Position numbers and translations under genes: made by a program
Assembly (NCBI GenBank): GCA_020847375.1
Contig: JADLCB010000011.1
Span: forward strand, 248,001-312,000
Length of the DNA stretch: 64,000 bases
Direction of reading: 5' to 3'
Source of the DNA: Phycisphaerales bacterium
Lineage (GTDB): Bacteria; Planctomycetota; Phycisphaerae; Tepidisphaerales; Tepidisphaeraceae
The notes under the pieces: model-generated
What the model was told of the DNA's origin: nothing
Databases searched by the model: none
What the model saw: the letters and a program-made list of their open reading frames with translations, nothing else
In this document: in pieces, positions 25,736 to 35,060 of the stretch
Layout of the letters: every line of letters starts with the position of its first letter
How positions within the stretch are numbered: the first letter of the stretch is position 1

Positions 25736-26629
25736 ATGAACGACAAGCTCCCCACAGACACCCTCCGCATCGGCATGCCTTCGGGCAGCCTGCAAAAGGC
25801 TACCGTTGAACTGTTTGCCAAGGCAGGCTACCGCGTTTCCATCCCCGAGCGCAGCGTGTTTCCTCAGTTTGATGATGCTAAAATTTCGGCGGTGCTTTTC
25901 CGCGCACAGGAGATCAGCCGCTATGTGGTGGACAACATCGTTGATTGTGGCCTGACCGGTTATGACTGGGTTGTGGAAAACGGCAACGAGCAGGACATTG
26001 TTGAAATCTGCGAGCTGGAGTATTCGCGCGCCAGCAGCAATCCGGTTCGCTGGGTGCTGGCTGTCCCCGAAGAAAGCGCCATTCGTCAGCCGGAAGATCT
26101 AAAAAACGCCGTGGTCGCCACGGAGCTGATAAATACCACCCGTCGTTATTTCGAACAGAAAAAAATTCCCGTGTCGGTCGAATTTTCGTGGGGAACCACC
26201 GAGATCAAAGCTCGTCTGCTCGATGCCATTGTCGACTGCACTGAAACCGGTTCGAGCATTCGCGCCAATAATCTGCGGGTGGTTGATACGCTGCTGACCA
26301 GCACGACCCGCTTTATCACCAATCGCCTGGCGTGGCAGGATCCGTGGAAGCGCGAAAAAATGGAAAATATCGCCATGTTGCTGCGTGGCGCCATTCTCGC
26401 CCGATCAAAAGTGGGGCTGAAGATGAATGCTCCGCAGGAAAATCTTCAAACCATCTTAAAACTCCTGCCAGCGGAAAAAAGTCCGACAATTTCGCAACTG
26501 GCAGATCCTGCGTGGGTTGCCGTTGAAGTGATCGTTGACGACAAGCAGGAACGCGAGCTGATTCCGCAGCTCAGACGCGCCGGAGCCACGGGAATTTTCG
26601 CCTATCCATTAAATAAGGTGATACCCTGA
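25736..26629 (+). CDS. hisG: ATP phosphoribosyltransferase HisG (long form)
   Basis: A 297-aa enzyme for the first step of histidine synthesis (ATP + PRPP). It begins LRIGMPSGSLQKATVELFAKAGY. DCGLTGYDWV is near 66, and the PRPP-binding block is DAIVDCTETGSSIRAN near 162-177. The C-terminal about 75 residues form the ACT-like HisG_C regulatory domain of the long form, ending RAGATGIFAYPLNKVIP, so feedback inhibition by histidine without HisZ is expected. No other his gene is in the window. Confidence 0.96.
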   Translation: MNDKLPTDTLRIGMPSGSLQKATVELFAKAGYRVSIPERSVFPQFDDAKISAVLFRAQEISRYVVDNIVDCGLTGYDWVVENGNEQDIVEICELEYSRASSNPVRWVLAVPEESAIRQPEDLKNAVVATELINTTRRYFEQKKIPVSVEFSWGTTEIKARLLDAIVDCTETGSSIRANNLRVVDTLLTSTTRFITNRLAWQDPWKREKMENIAMLLRGAILARSKVGLKMNAPQENLQTILKLLPAEKSPTISQLADPAWVAVEVIVDDKQERELIPQLRRAGATGIFAYPLNKVIP

Positions 26630-26650
26630 GCATATCCGGCATTTTGCGGT

Positions 26651-26656
26651 TAAAAT
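26651..26656 (+). promoter_or_regulatory. Candidate -10 (TAAAAT) six bases before an ATG
   Basis: TAAAAT ends 6 nt before the start of the TPR lipoprotein gene and there is no Shine-Dalgarno sequence, which fits a leaderless transcript. No convincing -35. Confidence 0.3.
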
Positions 26657-26662
26657 AAGATC

Positions 26663-29404
26663 ATGGCTTTTTTCACTCGCGCGATCCTCTCAGTTCTGAT
26701 CGCGACGCTCGCCAGTTGTACCGCATCACGAACAGCGCCGCTGCGCCAAACGGCAACCACCAAACCAAGTCCATCGGGTGCTTTGGTTCAATCAGCACTG
26801 GTTGCGCCCAAGGCAGGGCTTCATCTTGACCAGCTTACGCCGGCTCTGATACTGCCCCCAACACCGCCAAAAGCGGGCAACCCACCGCCGCTGGAGGCGC
26901 TGGAATTATTTGGCCATGCCCGCCAGGCGCTATTGTCGGGCCGCAAGTTCGAAGCAGCGGCGATGCTCTCCAAGGCGGTTCAGCTCGATGGCAATAGTTA
27001 TGAATTGTATTACGCGCTGGGGCAGGCCTATTCCAACCCAGATGCCACAGGTCATCAGGCGATTGCCGCGTTCCAACAAGCCGTACGTCTGAGACCAGAC
27101 AGTCTTGAAGCGCGTCTGCAACTGGCCTTGCAACTTTCCGAGCAGGATGAGTTCGATCCCGCGATTGAAAATCTTCGTCTGGCCCGGCTTTCACCCGAAT
27201 ACCAACGTGGTGGCCCGGATGCCTTGATGGTCGATCTGCTGCTGGGAAAAGTGCTGCAACACGTGGGTTATGAACAGGCGGCTCTGGATGAATTTGAGTA
27301 TGTCCGCACACAAATAGATCCACCCAGCTCGGCGGTGCGCGGCAGCAATGAGCTGCTGGTGCTGGCCAATCAGCCGTCCATTCTGTTCATTCAAATTGCC
27401 GACCTTGCGATTAAGCGTGGCCACATTTCGCAGGCGGTGGACGCCTTGCAGCGCGCGATTGAATTGCAGCCGCAGCGACTTGAGCTTCACGCCATGCTGT
27501 TGCAAACGCTTGCGCCCACAGCTGATCCGGCGCGATTTGATCAGGCGGTCATGGAACTACTGACGAGGTTCCGCGCTTCGGACCAGTCCATCAAGTTGCT
27601 GCGCGAGGTCTATTCTTCATTGATTCCATCGCGCTCTTTGGTGCAGGATCTGCAGCGAATACGTCAGGCTCACCAGGATGATGTTTGGCTGTTGATTGCG
27701 CTGGTTGATGAATTGCAGAAACAGGCTCAGGAGGCGGAGGCTGAACAATTACTCACTCAGGCGGCAGCAAAGGATCCGGGTAATCTGGACATCATCCGCC
27801 GGTTGGTCCTGAGTCTGCAGCATCGGGGTCAGACACTGGCGGCGACACGCTGGTTGATTGAATCGTCCGCAGCCCAGCCTGATCTAATCGGTCAGACGGC
27901 GTCACTTTGGGCGCGATTGATGCAGATTGGCCGGGCCGATCGACTGCAATTAAAAGACCTGCAGGAGATTCAGGTCAGCCCTGATGCCCAGGCAGCCAAG
28001 TGGTACTGGGCATCGCGTCTGGCCCAGATATGGAATCGACGTTTTGCCGCCCGTCAGGCATTGCAGAACAGCATTGCCCAGCCTCAGGCTTTCGCACCGG
28101 CGTATCGGGATGTCGCTGCCGACACGTTGTCGCGTGATGATCTGGATGAACAACAGAAGATTGCTGCCATTGCGCAATTAGCCCAGCACGCCAAAGATGA
28201 TGGCGACGCTCCGCTGGCTTGTGAGGTGCAGGCGTTGTTGCAACTTCATCAGAAACAGATCGATGCAGCCCTGATCAATCTGGCTGCGGCGATGGATCAA
28301 AAAAATCCTTCGCCTGAGCTGAGTCTAACATACGCCGATGCGCTGCTGCTGAAAAAAGATGATGTCATGGCGGAGCAGGTGCTGTGGCAGATCATCGATG
28401 ACTGGCCAACGTATGGCAACGCCTATTTGCGCTTATTTGATTACTACATTGCACGTCGTCAGCCCGCCTCAGCGCTTAAAGTGCTGCAAACCTGGACGAT
28501 TGCCGACCCGGGTTCCATTCAAGCCCGGCTGTTGGAAGCGATTATTCTGGCGCAGCGCAAGCAAACCGATGCGGCTGAGCGCGTGTTGATTCAGTTGTTG
28601 CAGGATGGTGCGGACGATCCCCAGATTCTCGCGACGCTGCGCAGTTTGTATGTTCAGAATGGTCGCGCCGACCGCTGGGTTCAATTGCTCCAGAAGCAAT
28701 ATCAAAATAACCCCGACAACCTGGCGATCGTGCAGCAACTGGTGACGGGTTATGTCCAGACAGGCCAGATGAATCAGGCGATGGACGTTCTGGACAAAGC
28801 CTGTATCGCGGCTCGAAATCAGCCGGATGTTCTGTATTTTCTGGCGCATCTATACTCGTTGACCGACCACAAACAGGTAACCAACGAGATTTTGCAGCAG
28901 GTTATCAAGCTTGATCCCAACCATGCCGGAGCCAACAACGACCTGGGATATGCCTGGGCGGATGAAGGCGTTCGTCTGGATGAGGCTGAGCAGTATATTC
29001 GCATCGCCATCAAGGCTGAACCCGACAACTATGCGTTTCTCGACAGCCTGGCGTGGGTGCTGTACAAGCACGAAAAGTTTGATGAGGCACGTCGATATCT
29101 CGAGCTGGCGCTGTCGCAGGCCTTGCGATTCGATCCGGTTGTGCTCGACCATTACGGCGATGTTCTCTATCGCCTGAATGAGCCGGATCAAGCCCGCCAG
29201 CAGTGGGGAAAAGCCCTCGGGCTATTGGCTCAGCAGGGCAGTGATGGGGATGACGATGAGCAGACGAAGAATCTTCGTGCTGCCGTGGAACAGAAACTGG
29301 CTGCCTATGATCGCAGGGAAACGGTTGACGTTGCGCCGGTCGCGGCACCGCCAGGCGATGGGGCCTTACCAGCCCGCAAGACGGCGCCGGCGCTGCCTGA
29401 ATGA
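26663..29404 (+). CDS. Large TPR-repeat lipoprotein
   Basis: A 913-aa exported protein with a signal peptide and lipobox (LASC, lipidated Cys near residue 19). A Pro/Thr-rich linker (20-85) is followed by tetratricopeptide repeats over most of the length, clearest at about 85-250 and again at 640-870 (DPNHAGANNDLGYAWADEG is a typical repeat). The C-terminal tail is Pro/Ala-rich. It is probably a periplasmic scaffold for multiprotein assembly; no enzymatic domain is visible. It resembles the large TPR proteins with exopolysaccharide or outer-membrane roles found in planctomycetes. It is not obviously tied to hisG upstream or yebC downstream. Confidence 0.85.
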   Translation: MAFFTRAILSVLIATLASCTASRTAPLRQTATTKPSPSGALVQSALVAPKAGLHLDQLTPALILPPTPPKAGNPPPLEALELFGHARQALLSGRKFEAAAMLSKAVQLDGNSYELYYALGQAYSNPDATGHQAIAAFQQAVRLRPDSLEARLQLALQLSEQDEFDPAIENLRLARLSPEYQRGGPDALMVDLLLGKVLQHVGYEQAALDEFEYVRTQIDPPSSAVRGSNELLVLANQPSILFIQIADLAIKRGHISQAVDALQRAIELQPQRLELHAMLLQTLAPTADPARFDQAVMELLTRFRASDQSIKLLREVYSSLIPSRSLVQDLQRIRQAHQDDVWLLIALVDELQKQAQEAEAEQLLTQAAAKDPGNLDIIRRLVLSLQHRGQTLAATRWLIESSAAQPDLIGQTASLWARLMQIGRADRLQLKDLQEIQVSPDAQAAKWYWASRLAQIWNRRFAARQALQNSIAQPQAFAPAYRDVAADTLSRDDLDEQQKIAAIAQLAQHAKDDGDAPLACEVQALLQLHQKQIDAALINLAAAMDQKNPSPELSLTYADALLLKKDDVMAEQVLWQIIDDWPTYGNAYLRLFDYYIARRQPASALKVLQTWTIADPGSIQARLLEAIILAQRKQTDAAERVLIQLLQDGADDPQILATLRSLYVQNGRADRWVQLLQKQYQNNPDNLAIVQQLVTGYVQTGQMNQAMDVLDKACIAARNQPDVLYFLAHLYSLTDHKQVTNEILQQVIKLDPNHAGANNDLGYAWADEGVRLDEAEQYIRIAIKAEPDNYAFLDSLAWVLYKHEKFDEARRYLELALSQALRFDPVVLDHYGDVLYRLNEPDQARQQWGKALGLLAQQGSDGDDDEQTKNLRAAVEQKLAAYDRRETVDVAPVAAPPGDGALPARKTAPALPE

Positions 29405-29516
29405 GCCGGTCGTGACGCGGTTTGGGGAATATCGATATTTGCAGTGCCGGCGCATTGGAAATGTGGGTGGTATTGTTTTATAAAATGTAATTGATTCGTA
29501 GCTGGAGAATAATTAA

Positions 29517-30251
29517 ATGGCAGGGCATAGTCACTGGGCGAAAATTAAACGAGCCAAAGGCGCCAACGACGCCAAGCGCGGCAAGATCTGGAGCAAGATC
29601 GCCCGCAAGATCATCATCGCAGCCAAGAAGGGGGGCGATCCGCGCGATAACCTGACCCTGCGCTATACCATCGAAGAAGCCAAGCAAGCCAACATGCCCA
29701 AGGATACCATCGAAAAGGCGATCCAGAAGGGCACAGGGGAGCTGGGCGATACCAATTATGAAGACGTTCTGTACGAGGGTTATGCGCCCGGCGGCGTGGC
29801 GATTATTGCCGAAGGGTTGACCAACAATCGTGCCCGTACCGCCCCGGAAATGCGCAAAATCTTTGAAGTGGCAGGAGGGAATCTGGCCACCAGCGGTTCC
29901 GTGGCGTTTCAGTTCGTCAAGCAGGGGATTATCACGGTCAAAACCGAAGGCGTTGATGAAGATAAGCTGATCGAGCTGGCGTTGGAGGCGGGGGCAGAAG
30001 ATGTGAAAAACGAGGGGGAAGTATTCGAGATTTATACGCCGCCGGCGATGCTGCACAAAACCAGCGAGGCTCTGAAGGCAGCGAGTGTCAACGTCGAAGC
30101 GTCAGATGTCACTTATATCCCCAACTCGACCGTGACACTCGATGAAGCGGCAGGCGTAAAATTGCTCAAATTGATCGAGACTCTGGAAGATAACGACGAC
30201 ATCCAGAACGTTTCGCATAACGCGGAACTGCCGGATTCAGTCGTTGCTTGA
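29517..30251 (+). CDS. YebC/PmpR family protein
   Basis: A 244-aa protein that begins AGHSHWAKIKRAKGANDAKRGKIWSKIARKI, the signature of the YebC/TACO1 family. YEGYAPGGVAIIAEGLTDN-type and GSVAFQF segments and an acidic central domain follow. Members act as transcriptional regulators (PmpR) or help ribosomes through polyproline stretches. The exact role is unknown here. The ATG is preceded by GGAG nine bases upstream; TATAAA near 29478 may be part of its promoter. Confidence 0.94.
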   Translation: MAGHSHWAKIKRAKGANDAKRGKIWSKIARKIIIAAKKGGDPRDNLTLRYTIEEAKQANMPKDTIEKAIQKGTGELGDTNYEDVLYEGYAPGGVAIIAEGLTNNRARTAPEMRKIFEVAGGNLATSGSVAFQFVKQGIITVKTEGVDEDKLIELALEAGAEDVKNEGEVFEIYTPPAMLHKTSEALKAASVNVEASDVTYIPNSTVTLDEAAGVKLLKLIETLEDNDDIQNVSHNAELPDSVVA

Positions 30252-30338
30252 AAAGGGTTGATTTGATCATGCTGCCAGTCGCAACGTGATCGCGCCGGCG
30301 GAAGAAATCGCGTACCGGTTTTAATGTCGGCAGCATTG

Positions 30339-31187
30339 CTACGCCGCCAGCACATCCAGGAGTTGTTTCAGGTCTTTTTCCTGTGGATCATCCGGCTGAT
30401 TGGAGAGATATCTTTCCAGCCAGATTGAAGCTGGTCTGCTCATACCAAGACGCGCCAGCACCAACGCCAGATCGCGCTGCAACCGGTATTGCTGAGGCCA
30501 GAGCAGCATTTCCATCTCCAGCATGGCCGCCACGTCGTGATAGCGACCTTCGGAGCCGAATATATTCAGGAGATTCTGCAACATGCGCGTCAACCAGTGA
30601 CGCACGCTGGCGGGCTGGAGCAGTTCATCATTCCATTCCACTTCAGCCCCGAACATGGTTTGTACACGATCGCGCGCCTCATCAGGCGTGAGCATACGCC
30701 CCGAGGCGAACGGGTCGATCAGCATCGGCGCTCCGTCAAAATCAATCCCGGCCAGAAAGTGCCCCGGCAAGGCCACGCCCCAGCAGGCGATACCGACCTG
30801 TTCGGCCACGACCTTATAAATCAAAGCCAGTGAAATCGGCAACCCGTGTTTGGTTTTTAGCACATGGGGCAGGTAACTGTTGGCTGGGCTGTAATAGGTT
30901 TGAGTGTCGCCGGTGAGTTGCAGTTCATCAAAGAGATAATCGTGCAGATGAGCGATGACCGCCTGCGGCTGGCTGCCCTGTACCCGCTGGCGGATGCACT
31001 GGGCATATTGCATTAGCTGATCTTCCACCTGTGCCGGTGAAAAACCGCTCGGATCATCCGCCTGACCGTGCATCGCGATGGCCAGTGCCCCTTGCAGCAG
31101 GGCATCGGTCGATTCCAAGGCATCTGCTTGTCTGGCCAGATGATCGAACGCTTTGGCGGCAGCACAGATAGGAAGATGAGGCAGCAT
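30339..31187 (-). CDS. SirB1-like transglutaminase-fold protein
   Basis: A 282-aa protein of the SirB1/UPF0162 family. An N-terminal helical part (1-90) precedes the transglutaminase-like core. There, YYSPANSYLPHVLKTKHGLPISLALIYKVVA, VALPGHFL, IDPFASGRMLTPDEA match the family's GxPIxL, GLPGHF and IDPF-G-G-LT blocks. TPR-like helices fill the C-terminal 80 residues. The core retains His and Asp, but the Cys position is not evident, so peptidase activity is doubtful. Function unknown. The start is supported by GGAG eleven bases upstream. It converges on yebC. Confidence 0.85.
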   Translation of the reverse strand: MLPHLPICAAAKAFDHLARQADALESTDALLQGALAIAMHGQADDPSGFSPAQVEDQLMQYAQCIRQRVQGSQPQAVIAHLHDYLFDELQLTGDTQTYYSPANSYLPHVLKTKHGLPISLALIYKVVAEQVGIACWGVALPGHFLAGIDFDGAPMLIDPFASGRMLTPDEARDRVQTMFGAEVEWNDELLQPASVRHWLTRMLQNLLNIFGSEGRYHDVAAMLEMEMLLWPQQYRLQRDLALVLARLGMSRPASIWLERYLSNQPDDPQEKDLKQLLDVLAA

Positions 31188-31415
31188 TACGAATTAGTCT
31201 CCACGGTGATTGTCCTACGACATATCGACCGTTCCGATGGTTCCAGTGTAAAATCCGTGCCAAAACCTCCTTTATTCGGCAAAGCTGCGATTACCTTGAT
31301 AGCGTGCGGTAGAGGGCATTGCGATTTGCAGCGCAATTGCCCAAGTGCGTGCCACATCCGGTCATAAAAAATTAGAAATGCGACAAAGTGGCGGGTGAGT
31401 CGATGAATTATTGGC

Positions 31416-33767
31416 CTATTGTTTCGCCTGCATCTGAATAAATGCTTGTAGCGCGTTTAATTTTTCAGGTGTCAGGCGTTTTTCTTCACCAGGATCATAA
31501 GCGTTGTTGATCGCCAGCGCAGCCCGTGCCTGCTGGGCCGCTGCTGCATGTTGACCGGCATCAGCCAGAACGTGCGCGTATTCCACGCGAGTGTCAATAT
31601 CCTGCGGATCAAGTTGTATTGCATGGTCAAAATCAGCAAGGGCTGATCGATCAGGTGAGCCTGATGCGGCTGATCGCAGAAGATAGCGCGCCCGTAACAA
31701 CCAGTTGGCGGTATCGCGGCTATTGGCGTCGATTGCCTTGTCGATCGTGTTAAGCACCTGCTGAGATGGCGCACCGGCGTAAATCAAGGCAGTGGCTGCC
31801 CGAAAAGCGTAGGTGCTGTTGATTGGCAAAATACTGGCCGCCTCCTGATAACGTGCTGCTGCGGCCATTTGCTGGCCACGCCGGGCAAGCTCATCGCCAC
31901 GATGAGCCTGATCTTGAGCAACAAAGACCCGGCTGATACCCGTGCCAATGGCGATGAACCAGATCAACCACGCGATGACAGTACCTGTGATCCATAAACT
32001 ACGCTGCGATTGGTGGCTGGCCGTGTGATGGTGGTGCGGGTTGCGCATTGCAATAATTGCGCCGCTGAGCATGGCGAAAATGTACATCGGCCCCGTTTCA
32101 AAAAAGACAAAATCTATCTGGCTGTGTAGAAGAAATATCAGAACGGCGATAATGGCTGCATCAACCAGCCCGGTAATAGGGCGATGATCCACAACAATCT
32201 GGCCCTTGTTCATCCGCAAGAATACCAGGGCGATTCCGATGATGAGCATCAGCAGGTAGAGAATCTGGCGTGCCACTGCCATGATGACAACTTCACTCAT
32301 CTGGGAAAAATCGACCACGCAAACCAAACTCAATCCAAAACCCAGCAATACCGCCATGATTGCAGCAAAAAATGCTCCACGGTGCGACTCAACGTTATTG
32401 TCATCATCATCACAACGCGCGTCTTGGCCGCTGATGGCCGCCGCAGGCGCAATTGCTGGCGCGGCGCTGGATGGCTGTGTATTTTCAGTTGGGCTGGAAT
32501 TGATTCCGGGCAATACCGGTCGCGTCATCGCCCACCATTGCGATGCAATCCAGCCAAGTGCGAGAATCCCGCCAAACAGACCAAGCTCTGTAAAAAAACG
32601 AATGAACAGATTGTGAGGGTCACGAATTTCCTCTGCTGCAATCGGCAGACGGTATTGCGTGTAATAATCGCCAAAGTTCGCGTAACCAACGCCCCACACC
32701 GGATGATCGGCCAGCAGGTGCATCGAGGCAATCCAGTATCGCCAGCGGAACGTCAGGCTGTCGATCACCAATGAACCATGATACCAGCCATGCCCAACGA
32801 CCATCGCGACGATCATTACGCACCCCAACACGCCCAGCGCAAACACGAGTCTGCGGCGGCAAATCATCCAACCTCGTAATGACTTGATGGATAGCAATGC
32901 GAAGGAGATTATTGCAATCAGGGGCGTAACGAGCGCTGCCTTGCTTTGCGTGTAGGTGAGTAACCAACCAGCCAATCCGATCACCATGACTGGAACAATC
33001 AGCGCTGCGGATTCGCGCCAGCGCAATCGTTGCAGGCAAAGCCCGATGAGTATGATCACCAGCGTAATGATTGTGGCTGCAAAAGTGTTGGGTGATGCCA
33101 TGAAACCGATCATCTCACCAGCATGGATTTTTCGGTCAAAACGAACCGCCGGCACATCGCCTTCCTCCCAGCCATGGGCGCGCAACGCATCCGTTTTCAT
33201 ACCATCGATATTGGCATCCCAGGCATGGACCAGATCAGGCAGATCGACCAGACGATAAATAACCCCCTGCGCGACATAGACACACAATAGTCCAAGGCAT
33301 ACGCCAATAACCAAACGAAACCGTCCCCAGGTGCGCACGAGCTGGGCGGTTGACCAGATCAACACCAGAGCTGAAAAAAAAGTGGATGCGCCGATTAATG
33401 CAGCAAATTGATCCGATGCCCAGAACGTGCTGGCCAGTGCCAGAGCGCCCAGGGTCAGACCAATATAAACCGTCATCGGATTGACGAAGCGATACGACCC
33501 GGAAAAAGCTCTGCGCAATAAAAGAAAAAGTGCCGGCAGGCAGGCGACAAGACTTAACATCAACGATGTTGTCGCGCCGGGGCCTGATGGTAAGGCGGTT
33601 GACGCGGTTGTTTGTGGTTCGCGCACAATTTCCAGCATCGTCGCGCGGGCGATGACCACGCCAGCAGTCAGGATCAGCCCCAATATCTCGATCCAGTTCC
33701 ACAGTGGCGATGGTTCATCAGCCAGGGCTGTGGTTGTCCGTTTTGGTGCTGATGTGCGAAAGCTCAT
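31416..33767 (-). CDS. Wzy/O-antigen-ligase-type membrane protein with TPR tail
   Basis: About 783 aa. Roughly twelve hydrophobic segments span residues 25-560. The periplasmic loop of the Wzy_C family lies at about 305-375 (WRYWIASMHLLADHPVWGVGYANF, then DPHNLFIRFFTELGLFGG). The C-terminal 180 residues carry TPR-like repeats (AARYQEAASILPINS). Family members polymerise or ligate undecaprenyl-linked glycans at the periplasmic face. The gene lies directly downstream of the wecA-like gene. ATG 33767 is chosen because TATGAT sits seven bases upstream; ATG 33779 is the alternative. Confidence 0.85.
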   Translation of the reverse strand: MSFRTSAPKRTTTALADEPSPLWNWIEILGLILTAGVVIARATMLEIVREPQTTASTALPSGPGATTSLMLSLVACLPALFLLLRRAFSGSYRFVNPMTVYIGLTLGALALASTFWASDQFAALIGASTFFSALVLIWSTAQLVRTWGRFRLVIGVCLGLLCVYVAQGVIYRLVDLPDLVHAWDANIDGMKTDALRAHGWEEGDVPAVRFDRKIHAGEMIGFMASPNTFAATIITLVIILIGLCLQRLRWRESAALIVPVMVIGLAGWLLTYTQSKAALVTPLIAIISFALLSIKSLRGWMICRRRLVFALGVLGCVMIVAMVVGHGWYHGSLVIDSLTFRWRYWIASMHLLADHPVWGVGYANFGDYYTQYRLPIAAEEIRDPHNLFIRFFTELGLFGGILALGWIASQWWAMTRPVLPGINSSPTENTQPSSAAPAIAPAAAISGQDARCDDDDNNVESHRGAFFAAIMAVLLGFGLSLVCVVDFSQMSEVVIMAVARQILYLLMLIIGIALVFLRMNKGQIVVDHRPITGLVDAAIIAVLIFLLHSQIDFVFFETGPMYIFAMLSGAIIAMRNPHHHHTASHQSQRSLWITGTVIAWLIWFIAIGTGISRVFVAQDQAHRGDELARRGQQMAAAARYQEAASILPINSTYAFRAATALIYAGAPSQQVLNTIDKAIDANSRDTANWLLRARYLLRSAASGSPDRSALADFDHAIQLDPQDIDTRVEYAHVLADAGQHAAAAQQARAALAINNAYDPGEEKRLTPEKLNALQAFIQMQAKQ

Positions 33768-33774
33768 GGGATTG

Positions 33775-33780
33775 ATCATA
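33775..33780 (-). promoter_or_regulatory. Candidate -10 (TATGAT on the minus strand) seven bases before an ATG
   Basis: On the minus strand TATGAT precedes ATG 33767 by 7 nt with no Shine-Dalgarno sequence, the same spacing as at 59948. If used, the transcript would be leaderless and would exclude the upstream ATG at 33779. Confidence 0.35.
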
Positions 33781-33836
33781 GCGGACGGTCAATTCTCGTC
33801 ACGTTTCTTGCTGAAAAGCGGGAAACAGTGAAACAA

Positions 33837-34946
33837 TCAGTTGTGGTTTTCTGGAGGCAAAGGATGTTGTTCCAGCAGGGCGACAACACCAAGCACCAGC
33901 AATGACTGACTAAAAATAAGAATGGCAGCGTAGGTCGATCGAACCTGTGGCAGGAGAATCGCCGCAATGCTGGTGGCGGCCGTTACCAGATAAAGACACA
34001 ACACCGCAGTACGCCGCGACATGCCGCGCGCAACCAGGCGATGGCTGAAATGATTGGTATCGCCGACAAACGGGCTTTTGCCGTGGTACAACCGGATGAT
34101 GCTGACCACGATCAAATCGTACAACGGCAGCGCCAATACCAGCACCGGTGCAAACACGGCGTACCATCCTGCGCCCAGATCGCTACCTGGCGGCAGGAAC
34201 GTCGTTCGTACCGTCAAGACACCCAGCGTAAATCCCACCACCAGACTGCCTGCATCACCTTGAAAGATGCTGGCTGGCGGAAAATTGAAACAGAGAAATC
34301 CGAGCAGCGAGCCGAGCAGAATCGCCAGCGCCGCTGCCACAAACCATTGCCCGATCGTGATGACGGTCAGTAAAAACGCCAGTGTGCAGACGGCGGCGAC
34401 TCCGGCGCTTAATCCATCCATATTATCCAAAAAATTGAACGCATTGGTGATTGCCGTGATCCATAGGATGGTTAGCGCGATTGAGGCGGTTGTGCCTAGA
34501 AATGTCAGCACGCGAACCTGATCGAACGAGATGGTCAATACCGCAGCGGCGGCCAACTGGATCAGTAACTTAACGTATGGCCCCATCGCCCGTCGATCAT
34601 CCTTCAATCCCATGACATGCAGCACAAGGATACAACCAACCAATGTCAATCCCAGCGGTGTTTGCTCGCGTGCCCCTGACCAGTAGGCGGTGTCGATACC
34701 GAGCGGTGGGGAGGCAACATTGACGTAAATCAACCCCGCCAGCAATGGCAGGACGATACCGGCTGCGATCCCCACGCCTCCCCCCAGCGGTTTGGGGTTA
34801 TGATGGATTTTGCGATGCCCGGGTTTATCCACAAATCCGATGCGCACCGCGATACGTTTCATCGCGGCCACAACCAGCCAGCTCGTGATAAATGACACAA
34901 CCAGCAATAGCGCCAATCCGAGGATGATCAGAAATTCTTGGTTCAT
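33837..34946 (-). CDS. WecA/TagO-type undecaprenyl-phosphate sugar-1-phosphate transferase
   Basis: A 369-aa polyprenyl-phosphate GlcNAc-1-P transferase with about ten membrane segments. Diagnostic blocks are KPGHRKIHHNPKPLGGGVGI near 40, LKDDRRAMGP (catalytic DDxxD-like Asp pair) near 113, NAFNFLDNMDGLSAG near 166, FQGDAGS near 227 and DTNHFSHRLV near 293. It starts a lipid-linked glycan by transferring sugar-1-phosphate to undecaprenyl phosphate. Paired with the Wzy-like gene 57 bp downstream it forms an exopolysaccharide or surface-glycan unit. TAAAAT lies 11 nt before the ATG, so any leader is very short. Confidence 0.9.
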   Translation of the reverse strand: MNQEFLIILGLALLLVVSFITSWLVVAAMKRIAVRIGFVDKPGHRKIHHNPKPLGGGVGIAAGIVLPLLAGLIYVNVASPPLGIDTAYWSGAREQTPLGLTLVGCILVLHVMGLKDDRRAMGPYVKLLIQLAAAAVLTISFDQVRVLTFLGTTASIALTILWITAITNAFNFLDNMDGLSAGVAAVCTLAFLLTVITIGQWFVAAALAILLGSLLGFLCFNFPPASIFQGDAGSLVVGFTLGVLTVRTTFLPPGSDLGAGWYAVFAPVLVLALPLYDLIVVSIIRLYHGKSPFVGDTNHFSHRLVARGMSRRTAVLCLYLVTAATSIAAILLPQVRSTYAAILIFSQSLLVLGVVALLEQHPLPPENHN

Positions 34947-35060
34947 ATCAGTCTGCTATTTTACGCAAATCGGGTTGTTGGGTAAGCAGGTGGCAGCCAG
35001 CCTATTTTTCGTTAGGATTGCGGGTTTGTGGGACAGCAGAAATAAAGGATATCAACCTCG

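Noticed and set aside
31318-31346. Hairpin gggcattgcg/cgcaattgccc between the SirB1-like and Wzy-like genes
   Set aside because: The stem has a bulge and no T-rich tail in either direction; not called as a terminator.
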